DNA from: GCA-003244245 sp035997545
GTDB lineage: Bacteria; Actinomycetota; Actinomycetes; Mycobacteriales; Pseudonocardiaceae
DNA: 24,533 nucleotides
Assembly: GCA_035997545.1 (NCBI GenBank)
Contig: DASYIL010000243.1
Span: 1 to 24,533 of the forward strand
Reading direction: 5' to 3'
The position numbers were made by a program, and so were the translations under genes. The notes under the pieces were generated by a model. That model had not been told where the DNA came from and searched no databases. It saw only the letters and a list, made by a program, of their open reading frames with translations. Of the stretch, positions 13,314-20,936 are shown piece by piece (position 1 is the first letter of the stretch; each line of letters begins with the position of its first letter).

Positions 13314-14315
13314 GTGCGGCTCGGCGTGCTCGATGTGGGCTCCAACACCGTCCACCTGTTGGTGGTGGACGCGCACCGCGGTGCCCACCCGATGCCCATG
13401 AGCTCGGAGAAGTCGATGCTGCGGCTGGCCGAGCAGATGGACGCCGATGAGAAGATCACGTGCGCGGGGGCCGATCACTTGATCCGCACCGTGCGCGACG
13501 CTGTCGACGCGGCGTTGTCCATGGGCTGCGAGGACCTGATGGCCTTCGCCACCTCGGCGGTGCGCGATGCCTCCAACGTCGGTGCGGTGCTCACCCGGGT
13601 ACAGGCCGAGACCGGGGTCGAGCTCGAGGTGCTCTCCGGCGACCAGGAGGCCAGACTTACCTTCCTCGCGGTCCGCCGGTGGTGCGGCTGGTCGGCTGGT
13701 CGGCTGCTCATGCTGGACATCGGCGGCGGGTCACTGGAGATCGCCAGCGGGATCGACGAGAAGCCTGACGTTGCGGTGTCACTGCCGCTGGGCGCGGGCC
13801 GGCTCACCCGGACCTGGTTGCGGCATGACCCGCCCCGCCGTCGCGAGCTGGCACATCTGCGCGAGCACATCGTCGAACAGCTCGAGGGCCCGGCCGAAGA
13901 GCTGCGCAAGGCCGGCATCCCGGACCGGGTGGTGGGCACCTCGAAGACGTTCCGGTCGTTGGCCCGGCTCACCGGTGCCGCCCCATCATCGGCGGGGTTG
14001 CGGGCCCGCCGTACGCTCACTGACGCCGGTCTGCGCCAGGTGATCGCGTTCATCTCTCGGATGAGCGCCGACGACCTGGCCACGCTGGAAGGGGTCAGTG
14101 CCAGCCGGTCCCACCAGCTCGTCGCCGGAGCCTTGGTGGCGGAGGCTGCGATGCGCGCCTTGGATGTCGATATGCTTGATCTCTGCCCGTGGGCGTTGCG
14201 GGAGGGTGTGATCTTGCAGAGACTGGACTGGTTGGACAAAATTGACCGGCTGGCGCAGCCGAAGCGCCGCCCGCCTCGGCGGACTGGACGAGCAGCGGCT
14301 CGGGGGGCACGGTGA
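13314..14315 (+). CDS. Exopolyphosphatase, Ppx/GppA family
   Basis: A 333-residue protein of the ASKHA superfamily. The phosphate-1 motif DVGSNTVHLLVVDA lies near the N-terminus, followed by AFATSAVRDASN, LSGDQEARLTFLAVRRW, the second nucleotide/polyphosphate-binding loop MLDIGGGSLEIA, and VVGTSKTFRSLARL. These enzymes remove terminal phosphate from polyphosphate or convert pppGpp to ppGpp. At about 330 residues it has only the two core domains, like the short mycobacterial PPX1 (Rv0496), and lacks the extra C-terminal domains of E. coli Ppx. The C-terminal 25 residues are Arg/Pro-rich. Placement after regX3 fits a phosphate-response role. GTG 13314 lies directly after the palindrome. Confidence 0.92.
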   Translation: MRLGVLDVGSNTVHLLVVDAHRGAHPMPMSSEKSMLRLAEQMDADEKITCAGADHLIRTVRDAVDAALSMGCEDLMAFATSAVRDASNVGAVLTRVQAETGVELEVLSGDQEARLTFLAVRRWCGWSAGRLLMLDIGGGSLEIASGIDEKPDVAVSLPLGAGRLTRTWLRHDPPRRRELAHLREHIVEQLEGPAEELRKAGIPDRVVGTSKTFRSLARLTGAAPSSAGLRARRTLTDAGLRQVIAFISRMSADDLATLEGVSASRSHQLVAGALVAEAAMRALDVDMLDLCPWALREGVILQRLDWLDKIDRLAQPKRRPPRRTGRAAARGAR

Positions 14316-14321
14316 GAAACG

Positions 14322-15257
14322 ATGAGGCGCAGCAGCCAGCCTGAGGAACGGGCGCAGTTCAGCGTGGCCGAACTGCTGGCCCGATACGGTGAGCCGACCC
14401 CTACCACGGGGCGGCGGCACCGACGGGCTCCGGACGACGCTGGCACAGTTGCGGACGCCGTTGCCCAGTCCGTCATCGAGCCGGCCGTTATCGAGCCGAA
14501 CCGAATCGACAGTGGCCCGCTGCCGGTTGCAGACCTCCTTGGCCGTCAAGATTCGTCCCGATACGGTCCGTCTCAGTACGGTTCAGCCCCTGCGCAGGGG
14601 CTGGCGTCGACGCAGAGCTCGGCCCCGTCATCTCTCCACGGTCGCGGCACCAGACAGTGGGCGCCAGCGGTGGGCCCGCCGTCGGCTGTCGCTGCACCGT
14701 CAGTGATGCCTGCGCCGTCAGCGGTACCTAGGCGGTCTGCTGTATCTGCGCCATCAGGGGCACCTGGGCGTCAGCCACACACCGTGACGGCGTTTTCTGA
14801 AGGTCCAGCCACCGTCCAGTTCCCGCGGCTGGACCCGGTGCCTGTGAAGCCCGCTACCAGGTCTGGCCGCCTGCCGGGTAGCGGGGAACGCCCCGCTGGG
14901 CTGGGAAATGGCATCCGGGCCATCCCCGAGCAGCAGACGCGGGACGCGACTGAGGAGTCGCACGGCGACGAGGTGCAGCAGGTCGAGCACGGCTCCCCGA
15001 TGCGGGAGTGGGCCATGATGGTGGCCCAGATCGGGGTCGGCGTCGTCGGCGGTGCGGCGCTGTGGCTGATCTGCGAGTGGCTCTGGCAGCGGATCCCGGT
15101 GGTGGCGTTGGTCGTCGCGTTGGCCGTGATCACTGGGCTGGTCTGGGTGGTTCGCCGGGTTCGTCGCGCTGAGGACCTGCAGACGACGGTGATAGCAGTG
15201 CTTGTCGGCCTGTTCGTGACCGTGTCCCCGGCGGCGCTGCTGCTTGTCGGCCGATAG
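14322..15257 (+). CDS. Conserved Pro/Ser/Ala-rich membrane protein (Rv0497-like)
   Basis: A 311-residue protein. The N-terminus carries FSVAELLARYGE, a short motif common at the start of actinobacterial cell-envelope proteins of this kind, and a second similar stretch, LPVADLLGRQ. Residues 80-200 are low-complexity and disordered, rich in Pro, Ser, Ala and Arg, with repeats such as PSAV and APS. Two or three transmembrane helices follow near the C-terminus: about 228-250 (MMVAQIGVGVVGGAALWLIC), 258-273 (VVALVVALAVITGLVWVV) and 290-309 (TVIAVLVGLFVTVSPAALLL). The likely topology is a cytoplasmic disordered region tethered to the membrane. No catalytic motif is visible. It lies six bases after ppx, and the following isomerase GTG starts four bases after its stop, so all three are probably one transcription unit. 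Confidence 0.85.
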   Translation: MRRSSQPEERAQFSVAELLARYGEPTPTTGRRHRRAPDDAGTVADAVAQSVIEPAVIEPNRIDSGPLPVADLLGRQDSSRYGPSQYGSAPAQGLASTQSSAPSSLHGRGTRQWAPAVGPPSAVAAPSVMPAPSAVPRRSAVSAPSGAPGRQPHTVTAFSEGPATVQFPRLDPVPVKPATRSGRLPGSGERPAGLGNGIRAIPEQQTRDATEESHGDEVQQVEHGSPMREWAMMVAQIGVGVVGGAALWLICEWLWQRIPVVALVVALAVITGLVWVVRRVRRAEDLQTTVIAVLVGLFVTVSPAALLLVGR

Positions 15258-15260
15258 GCG

Positions 15261-16046
15261 GTGCCCCCGGCGGTCCCGATCCGGGTGGCCCTGTCCACCG
15301 CCTCGGTATGGCCCGAATCGATCTCTGTGGCCTTCGAGCTGGCCGCCGATCTCGGCTACGACGGCGTCGAGGTGATGGTTTGGGGCGACCCGGTCAGCCA
15401 GGATGTCGCTGCCCTCACGGCGTTGGCGAGTCACCACCGGATGCCCGTGCTGGCCCTGCACGCCCCCTGCTTGCTGATCACTCAGCGGGTGTGGACGGCA
15501 GATCCGGCGGCTCGACTGGACCGCACCGTGCAGGTGGCCACTGACCTGGGTACTGGTGTCGTGGTGGTGCACCCCCCGTTTCGCTGGCAGCGAGGCTACG
15601 CCACGGGCTTCGCGCAGCAGATTGCCGCACTGGAGGCCTCATCCGGGCTCACGATCGCGGTCGAGAACATGTTTCCGGTGCGCCGCGGCCGGCTTGAGGT
15701 GTCCAGCTATGTGCCGTCTCCGGACCCGACCGACGTCGGTTACCCGCACTACACGCTGGACCTGTCACATACCGCCACGGCTCAGGTCGACGCGATGGCG
15801 ATGGCGCAGCGGATGGGATCGCAGCTAGCGCATGTGCATCTGGCCGACGGCAGTGGCGCCCCCCGCGACGAGCACCTGGTGCCCGGTCGGGGCAGCCAGC
15901 CTTGCGCCGAAGTGTGCCGGGCGCTGGCGGACCGCAGGTTCACCGGCATCGTGGTGCTCGAGGTGAGTACCCGGCGCGCCCGCACCCGCTCGGAGCGCCG
16001 CGCCGTCCTGACCGAGGCCCTGCTCTTCGCCCGCCTGCACCTGTGA
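15261..16046 (+). CDS. Sugar phosphate isomerase/epimerase family TIM-barrel protein
   Basis: A 261-residue member of the xylose isomerase-like/AP endonuclease 2 superfamily. Visible are the first strand (IRVALSTASVWPES), LGYDGVEVMVWGDP, metal-site candidates HAPC and VVHPPF, the IAVENMF Glu, the DLSHTATAQVD Asp/His pair, and HVHLADG near the C-terminus. These correspond to the usual metal-binding Glu, Asp and His positions of the barrel. The substrate is unknown; the orthologue by synteny is Rv0498 (from memory). Its 3' end, from about 15884 onwards, was copied into the downstream region (16450-16596). The gene itself is intact. Confidence 0.88.
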   Translation: MPPAVPIRVALSTASVWPESISVAFELAADLGYDGVEVMVWGDPVSQDVAALTALASHHRMPVLALHAPCLLITQRVWTADPAARLDRTVQVATDLGTGVVVVHPPFRWQRGYATGFAQQIAALEASSGLTIAVENMFPVRRGRLEVSSYVPSPDPTDVGYPHYTLDLSHTATAQVDAMAMAQRMGSQLAHVHLADGSGAPRDEHLVPGRGSQPCAEVCRALADRRFTGIVVLEVSTRRARTRSERRAVLTEALLFARLHL

Positions 16047-16151
16047 GGGGCCCCTCCGAGTCAACGTTGCGTAACGGTGCGTATCGTGTGTGATGCTCTG
16101 CGTAGCGGGGGTATGCCACCACTGGTCATCTAAGAAGTGTGGAGGCTGGTC

Positions 16152-16358
16152 ATGAATATCGTTATCGTCGTTGAGATCGTCGCCGGGATCTTCGTACTCG
16201 CGGGGGCCGTGCGGTTCGCGATACGGGACACCCGCCAGCGTCGTTCCGTCAGCCTGGAGCAAGAACCCGGACCCGAGGACGTGCCCGAGGTGCAGGCGAG
16301 CGACAGCGAGGGCGACGCAGAGCAGCACCTGAGTGAGGCCGCGAGTCACCACGAATGA
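16152..16358 (+). CDS. Truncated copy of small membrane protein family
   Basis: A 68-residue protein starting at ATG 16152 with a GGAGG Shine-Dalgarno at 16141-16145. It has an N-terminal TM helix (IVIVVEIVAGIFVLAGAVRF) followed by an acidic tail (RRSVSLEQEPGPEDVPEVQA). It aligns with the first 60 or so residues of the protein at 16698-17237 (TVIVIIVGIVVLAAAVLFAV, then RQRRRASLQERFGPEYEREV), including ERDADQHLS against EGDAEQHLS, but stops where that protein continues into its helical domain. It is therefore a shortened duplicate and may or may not be functional. The Arg-to-acidic changes in its tail show divergence since duplication. Confidence 0.7.
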   Translation: MNIVIVVEIVAGIFVLAGAVRFAIRDTRQRRSVSLEQEPGPEDVPEVQASDSEGDAEQHLSEAASHHE

Positions 16359-16449
16359 CGACTGCCGTCGGCGTGATTGATTCCACCGGCCGATCAGCCG
16401 CGCACGTCGCTGATGATCACGGTGCGCCGGGCGGGTAGTCGTCGTTCGG

Positions 16450-16596
16450 TCGGGCAGCCAACCTTGTGTCGAGGTGTGCCGGGCGCTGGCGGACCGCGGG
16501 TTCACCAGCGCCGTGGTGCTCGAGGTGGGTACCCGGCGCGCCCGGAGTGCTGCGTCGCCTGACCGAGGCCCTGCTCTTCGCCGCCTACACCTGTGA
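16450..16596 (+). pseudogene. Duplicated 3' fragment of the sugar isomerase gene
   Basis: This stretch aligns with the last about 160 bases of the isomerase gene (15884-16046), from the GTCGGGGCAGCCAGCC region through GTGTGCCGGGCGCTGGCGGA (identical 20-mer) to CTGACCGAGGCCCTGCTCTTCG and the terminal CACCTGTGA, with small deletions (about 11 bases near 16540 and one base near 16580) that break the frame. The bases after it also match the spacer upstream of the first small membrane gene. It is a non-functional leftover of a tandem duplication. Confidence 0.85.
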
Positions 16597-16697
16597 GTGG
16601 CGGGCATCCGGTCAATAGGCCGAACGGGTGTGTCCATGTGTGATTGCCCAGACAGCGGGTATGTCCCCACCTGGTTCGGTCAATCGAAGGAGTTGTC

Positions 16698-17237
16698 ATG
16701 GACACGGTCATCGTAATCATTGTTGGGATCGTCGTGCTCGCGGCCGCTGTGCTGTTCGCGGTGTGGTACGCCCGCCAGCGCCGCCGCGCCAGCCTGCAGG
16801 AACGATTCGGACCCGAATACGAACGCGAGGTGCAGGCCCGTGGCAGTGAGCGCGATGCAGACCAGCACCTGAGCCAGGTCGCGGATCGGCGCGACCGGCT
16901 TGACATCCGCCCATTGGAGCCCGCGGCCCGGGACCGGTACACCCACCGCTGGGACGCCGTGCAGAGCGAGTTCGTCGACCGGCCCGGACCTGCGCTGGAT
17001 AAAGCCGACCGGCTGGTCACGGACGTGATGCGCGATCGCGGCTACCCCGTTGAGGACTTCAGTGAGCGCGCCGAGCTGATGGCCGCCGATCACCCGCAGA
17101 TCGTGGAGCACTACCGCGCCGCACATGCCGTCCGGCACGCCCATCATGGCAACTCGGGAGCCTCCGATACCGAGGAACTGCGGCAGGCCTTCGTGCACTA
17201 CCGCGCGCTGTTCGACGAGCTCGTGCAGTCACGGTAA
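16698..17237 (+). CDS. Small membrane-anchored helical-domain protein
   Basis: A 179-residue protein starting at ATG 16698 (Shine-Dalgarno AAGGAG at 16687-16692). It has an N-terminal TM helix (residues 4-24), a basic/polar linker, and a helical domain with LDIRPLEPAARDRYTHRWDA, VQSEFVDRPGPALDKADRLV, VMRDRGYPVEDFSERAELMA, DHPQIVEHYRAAHAVRHAH and a final TEELRQAFVHYRALFDELV. I recognise this as a conserved but uncharacterised domain seen in many actinobacterial and some proteobacterial small membrane proteins; no function is established. The next gene carries a shortened version of the same domain without the TM helix. Confidence 0.82.
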   Translation: MDTVIVIIVGIVVLAAAVLFAVWYARQRRRASLQERFGPEYEREVQARGSERDADQHLSQVADRRDRLDIRPLEPAARDRYTHRWDAVQSEFVDRPGPALDKADRLVTDVMRDRGYPVEDFSERAELMAADHPQIVEHYRAAHAVRHAHHGNSGASDTEELRQAFVHYRALFDELVQSR

Positions 17238-17271
17238 GCAAACGTTGAGACATCAGGAACGGAGATCCAGC

Positions 17272-17919
17272 GTGAGCACGCCGCAGGAACACCAGGGGGA
17301 GCACGAACGGCGAGAAGGCCTGGGTGGACGAGTACGCCGCTTCGTCGACACTGAGTTGAGCCGCGTCCGCGACAAGGAAAATCGACGGGCCGAGACACGC
17401 ACCGACCATCCAAGGGATCCGGATCCGGCGGATCGCGGGGGCATCGTGGACCGTCCCGACTCTAGCCCGGTCCAGGAGACCCAGCGACCCCACGAGCTTG
17501 ACCAGGAGAGGAATTCCGCGCCCGTTGACTACAGCACCGGCGGGCCCGGCTACGCCGACCGACCGGCTGCTACCGCACCCCACGATGCCGAACGCGAACC
17601 CAAGCTGCAGCCGACTCGGCTGCCAGCGGAGTTCCGTGGCCAGTCTGGCGATCAGCCCGCCGCCGAAGGCAGCGCAGCACGGGTGGGCCTGCTCAACGAT
17701 GTCGCCAGTCTGCGCGACGAGTGGCAACGAGTGCAGGGCACCTTTGTCGACGATCCACCGCGTGCGGTGCACGAGGCCAGCGAGCTGATCGACCGGACGC
17801 TGGATGAGATCCGCGCCAACGTCGGGAGTAAGCACCCGAGCGGGACGACGTCGACGGAGGAGCTGCGGGTGAGCTTCCAGCGCTACCGCGAGTTCTTCCA
17901 ACGGCTGTTGTCGGCGTGA
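17272..17919 (+). CDS. Soluble paralogue with disordered N-terminus and shared helical domain
   Basis: A 215-residue protein starting at GTG 17272 (GGAG at 17261-17264). Residues 1-130 are highly charged and low in complexity, suggesting disorder. The C-terminal 80 residues (LLNDVASLRDEWQRVQGTFV, then DDPPRAVHEASELIDRTLDE, then TEELRVSFQRYREFFQRLL) align with the helical domain of the previous gene: WQRVQGTFVDDP with WDAVQSEFVDRP, and TEELRVSFQRYREFFQRLL with TEELRQAFVHYRALFDELV. The DHPxxVExYRAAH part is missing. Co-directional and 34 bases downstream of its paralogue, it is probably co-transcribed. Function unknown; the shared domain could allow the two proteins to interact. Confidence 0.78.
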   Translation: MSTPQEHQGEHERREGLGGRVRRFVDTELSRVRDKENRRAETRTDHPRDPDPADRGGIVDRPDSSPVQETQRPHELDQERNSAPVDYSTGGPGYADRPAATAPHDAEREPKLQPTRLPAEFRGQSGDQPAAEGSAARVGLLNDVASLRDEWQRVQGTFVDDPPRAVHEASELIDRTLDEIRANVGSKHPSGTTSTEELRVSFQRYREFFQRLLSA

Positions 17920-17982
17920 TTTAGTGCTTGCCAGGCGCAACCCGTAGTAGCTGGCCACCGGGAGCCCGACGCCGGAGCCGGG

Positions 17983-19281
17983 TCATGGTGTGGCCGCGAG
18001 GGTGGGTGCGGTTATAGGGATGCTGGTGTAGCCGCGGATTGTGCTGCTGGGGCGGCGCTGCAGCGGGCCGGTCACCTGGAGCTGCGGGAACCGTTGGGCC
18101 AGGGCCTGCAGGGCCACCTCGCCTTCGAGGCGGGCCAGTGGGGCGCCGAGGCAGTAGTGGATGCCGCTGGAGAAGGCCAGATGTTCGGGGCCGCCGTCGC
18201 GGGTGATGTCAAACTGGGCCGGGTTGGGGTAGGTGGAGGGGTCCCGGTTGGCCGCGGCGAGCATCAGCATCACCTGAGTGCCCGGGCGCACGACCCTTCC
18301 GGCCAGTTCGACGGGTTCGTGCGCGACCCGCCCGGTGGCCTGCACCGACGGGTCCCAGCGCAGGGTCTCCTCCACCGCCGCCGGCGCCCGGGCCGGGTCG
18401 TCGCGCAGCAGGTTCCATTGGTCGGGGTGCTGCGCCAGCGCCATGGTGGCGTTGCCGATCAGGTTGACCGTGGTCTCGAATCCGGCGATGAGCAGCAGCC
18501 TGCAGGTGGCGACGAGCTCGTCGAGGCTGAGTTTGTCGTCGGCCTTGGCGCTGGTGAGGATGCTCAGCACGTCGTCAGCGGAGTGGTGGTGGCGTTGGTG
18601 TTCGAGTTTGGTGAACAACGCAGTGAGGTCGTCGTTGGCCGCGCGGAGGTCGGCGGCTTGCCGCATCGAGAACACGCCATCGAGCGATCGGCCGACCACC
18701 GCGCCGATGTGGGCGAAGTGGTCAACGTCGGCGTCGGGGATCCCCAGCAGCGTGGTGATCACGGTGATCGGTAGGGGCGCGGCGAAGTCGGCGATCAGAT
18801 CGAAGGACCCGCGCCGGGCGGCGCGGTCGAGCAGGTCGTGGGCGATGGCCTCGATCTGGGACCGGTAGCCGCGGATCAGCTTGGGTCGGAACGCCGGCGC
18901 GGCGATGCGGCGCAGCCGGGTGTGATCGGGCGGGTCCTGCACGAGGAACGACTCCGGCGGTGACCCGCTGGCCGCGGAAGTCAATTCGTCGTAGCCGAGG
19001 CGATGGTTGCGCAGGTTGCGCACCCGCAAGTGTGGGTCGCGCAGCACCTGGCTGCACAGGGCGTGGGAGGTGACGGCGTGCACCCCGGTGCGGCTGCGGT
19101 AGACCGGGCCGTGTGCGCGCATCCGCTCGTAGAGCGCGTACACGTCCTGCTGCGGCCCGGGCTGCCGGAACCGGCTGAGCAGGTCCCCGGACTGCGCCAA
19201 CGCCCATAAGGTCGCCCTGCCGGCGGCGATCCGCCCGGTCGTGCGCATCCGGCGCAGCCTGTTGTGATCAATTGCGGGCAT
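17983..19281 (-). CDS. Cytochrome P450
   Basis: A 432-residue soluble bacterial P450. Signatures are the I-helix oxygen-binding AGFETT, the K-helix ExxR (EETLRW), and the heme loop FSSGIHYCLGAPLAR with the thiolate ligand Cys377. The C-helix region (DPPDHTRLRRIAAPAFRP) and the meander are typical of CYP107/CYP109-type class I enzymes of actinomycetes, which hydroxylate polyketides, terpenes or fatty acids; no ferredoxin or ferredoxin reductase gene is nearby, so electrons must come from elsewhere. The start ATG 19281 lies one base beyond the TetR stop on the same strand, with an AGGAG Shine-Dalgarno inside the TetR 3' end, so the pair is an operon. Confidence 0.95.
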   Translation of the reverse strand: MPAIDHNRLRRMRTTGRIAAGRATLWALAQSGDLLSRFRQPGPQQDVYALYERMRAHGPVYRSRTGVHAVTSHALCSQVLRDPHLRVRNLRNHRLGYDELTSAASGSPPESFLVQDPPDHTRLRRIAAPAFRPKLIRGYRSQIEAIAHDLLDRAARRGSFDLIADFAAPLPITVITTLLGIPDADVDHFAHIGAVVGRSLDGVFSMRQAADLRAANDDLTALFTKLEHQRHHHSADDVLSILTSAKADDKLSLDELVATCRLLLIAGFETTVNLIGNATMALAQHPDQWNLLRDDPARAPAAVEETLRWDPSVQATGRVAHEPVELAGRVVRPGTQVMLMLAAANRDPSTYPNPAQFDITRDGGPEHLAFSSGIHYCLGAPLARLEGEVALQALAQRFPQLQVTGPLQRRPSSTIRGYTSIPITAPTLAATP

Positions 19282-19282
19282 G

Positions 19283-19870
19283 TCAGCTCCTGGGAGAGTG
19301 CGGTGTCTCGATCCCGCCGAGCAGGATGCGCATCACCAGCTCGGGTGCGGCGATCGGCGCGATCCGGCCCTGGGCGATCAGCGCCCACGCGGTGAATACC
19401 AGCGAGTTGAGCGACGCGACGACCCACTCATCGGGCAGGTCTGCGCTGAACACGCCCTCGGCCTGGGCGCGGCGCACCAACGCGCGGACCGGCGCGTCGA
19501 GGGCCTCCACCCGGGCGATGAGCTCCGGCTCGGTGTCTAGCGAACGCTCCCGGCGCAGGAACGCCATGCGAGGTCCCAGCGGTATCACCGCTGTGACGAG
19601 CCGGCGCAGCACCGCCGGTGCCTGCGTGCCCGGCGCGTCGAGCCCCACCTCCCGGTCGGTGCGCTCCAACAGATCCAGCGCGTCGTGCGCCAGCGCCACC
19701 AGCAGGGCGTGCCGGGTCGGATACAGCTTGTGCAGCGTGGTCCGACCAATCCCCGCCGCTGTCGCCACATCGCTAAGCGACGCCGAGGGATCCACGACCA
19801 GGACCTCGGTGGCCGTCTGCAGCAACGACGGCGGAGACTGAACGGTTCCGATACGAACATCAATGTTCAC
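19283..19870 (-). CDS. TetR/AcrR family regulator of the P450 operon
   Basis: A 195-residue repressor-type protein. The N-terminal helix-turn-helix is LLQTATEVLVVDPSASLSDV followed by ATAAGIGRTTLHKLYPTRHA, with a variable C-terminal ligand-binding domain (about 60-195). The GTG at 19868-19870 is the best-placed start for a complete HTH; the frame remains open much further upstream (to 20371), but that part is antisense to the proline dehydrogenase gene and not protein-like. A TTG at about codon 13 is an alternative. It directly precedes the P450 gene and probably regulates it and itself. The first codons overlap an inverted repeat (19855-19868) that could be its operator. Confidence 0.85.
   Translation of the reverse strand: MNIDVRIGTVQSPPSLLQTATEVLVVDPSASLSDVATAAGIGRTTLHKLYPTRHALLVALAHDALDLLERTDREVGLDAPGTQAPAVLRRLVTAVIPLGPRMAFLRRERSLDTEPELIARVEALDAPVRALVRRAQAEGVFSADLPDEWVVASLNSLVFTAWALIAQGRIAPIAAPELVMRILLGGIETPHSPRS
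19855..19868. promoter_or_regulatory. Candidate TetR operator palindrome
   Basis: GAACAT (19855-19860) and ATGTTC (19863-19868) form a perfect inverted repeat with a CA spacer, in the divergent region between the TetR-P450 operon and proline dehydrogenase and overlapping the presumed TetR start codon. A second small inverted repeat, GTCGG-TAGT-CCGAC (19903-19916), lies just upstream of a -10-like TAGCGT (19922-19927) and the proline dehydrogenase ATG. Confidence 0.4.
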
Positions 19871-19933
19871 AACAGTACAGATGTGTTTGTGGGCGCGCCA
19901 GTGTCGGTAGTCCGACCGCGCTAGCGTGCATCC

Positions 19934-20866
19934 ATGTTGCGCTCGCTGATCCTTACTGCTGCCGGCAATCCGACTGTCCGTCGACTCGTCGCCACTGCCC
20001 CGATCAGCCGGTACGTTGTCCGCCGCTTCGTGGCCGGGGTGTGCACCGAGCAGGCAGTGGCCGCGACCAACGCCCTGGTGGCCGATGGTCTCGCCGTGAC
20101 CCTGGATCACCTGGGGGAGAGTGTTGCAGACGAGGCCGGTGCAGAATGCACCGTGCACGCCTACCTTGAACTGCTGGACTGCTTGCATGCAGCGGGTCTG
20201 GCCAACCGGGCCGAGGTCAGCGTCAAACTGTCCGCGGTGGGCCAGCGCCTCGACGAGGCACTGGCGTTGCGCAATGCGTCCCGGATCTGCGCCGCCGCCG
20301 AGCTGGCCGGCACCACCGTCACCCTGGACGCCGAAGACCACACCCTCACCGACTCGACCCTGCGGGTGCACGCCGACCTACGCTGCAGCTGGCCCACCAC
20401 TGGGGCGGTGCTGCAGGCCTACTTGCACCGGACTGTGGACGACTGCCGGACGCTGGGGGCCCAGGGCGCCCGGGTCCGGCTGTGCAAGGGTGCCTACGCC
20501 GAACCGCCTGAGCTGGCCTTCGGGACGTCGGACGAGGTCGCGCGCAGCTTTGTGCGCTGCGCCAACACCCTGCTTGCCGGACCGGGCTACCCCATGTTCG
20601 CCACTCACGACCCGCGGCTGATCGACATCGTGGGTGAGCGAGCCCGCTGGTACGGGCGCCCACCGGGCAGCTTCGAGTACCAGATGCTCTACGGAGTTCG
20701 TCCGGCCGAGCAGCGACGGCTGGCCGCAGGCGGAGACACTGTCCGGGTGTACCTGCCCTACGGATCGGACTGGTACTCCTACCTGACACGACGGCTCGCC
20801 GAGCGACCCGGCAACCTCGCCTTCTTCCTCCGCGCTTTGCTGCGTTCTGGGGACAGATTGCAGTGA
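19934..20866 (+). CDS. Proline dehydrogenase (monofunctional)
   Basis: A 310-residue FAD-dependent enzyme that oxidises proline to 1-pyrroline-5-carboxylate. The TIM-barrel signatures are VTLDHLGESV, VSVKLSAVGQ, VTLDAEDHTLTDSTL, RVRLCKGAYAEP (with Lys185), MFATHDPRLID, FEYQMLYGVR, and the C-terminal YLPYGSDWYSYLTRRLAERP, whose Tyr and paired Arg bind the substrate carboxylate. Length matches the short monofunctional PRODH of actinobacteria. ATG 19934 is six bases after a -10-like TAGCGT, so a leaderless transcript is possible. The last seven residues (RSGDRLQ) and stop are encoded by the hairpin element at 20841-20904. No P5C dehydrogenase gene is adjacent; instead proC follows. Confidence 0.94.
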   Translation: MLRSLILTAAGNPTVRRLVATAPISRYVVRRFVAGVCTEQAVAATNALVADGLAVTLDHLGESVADEAGAECTVHAYLELLDCLHAAGLANRAEVSVKLSAVGQRLDEALALRNASRICAAAELAGTTVTLDAEDHTLTDSTLRVHADLRCSWPTTGAVLQAYLHRTVDDCRTLGAQGARVRLCKGAYAEPPELAFGTSDEVARSFVRCANTLLAGPGYPMFATHDPRLIDIVGERARWYGRPPGSFEYQMLYGVRPAEQRRLAAGGDTVRVYLPYGSDWYSYLTRRLAERPGNLAFFLRALLRSGDRLQ

Positions 20867-20904
20867 ACGGGGGGCGGAGTACTGCAGTCTGTCCCCAGAA
20901 CGCA
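20841..20904. repeat. Hairpin element, copy A (23-18-23 geometry)
   Basis: Arms 20841-20863 and 20882-20904 are complementary at all 23 positions, one being a G-U wobble, with an 18-base loop (20864-20881). The left arm forms the last codons of the proline dehydrogenase gene and the loop begins with its stop TGA. The element is related to 6474-6537. It probably terminates transcription between the proline dehydrogenase gene and proC and may belong to a dispersed repeat family. Confidence 0.75.
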
Positions 20905-20936
20905 CTGTTGCACGATGCCTGTGGCACTCTGCGGTC

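Noticed and set aside
13475..14476. Minus-strand open frame (333 codons) antisense to ppx
   Set aside because: Ser/Arg/Pro-rich shadow without ribosome-binding site or domain.
18094..18774. Plus-strand open frame (226 codons) antisense to the P450 gene
   Set aside because: Low-complexity Gly/Val sequence without a family signature; the minus strand has all P450 motifs.
19871..20371. N-terminal extension of the TetR frame across the proline dehydrogenase gene
   Set aside because: It is antisense to a clear enzyme gene and not protein-like; TetR proteins start shortly before the HTH.
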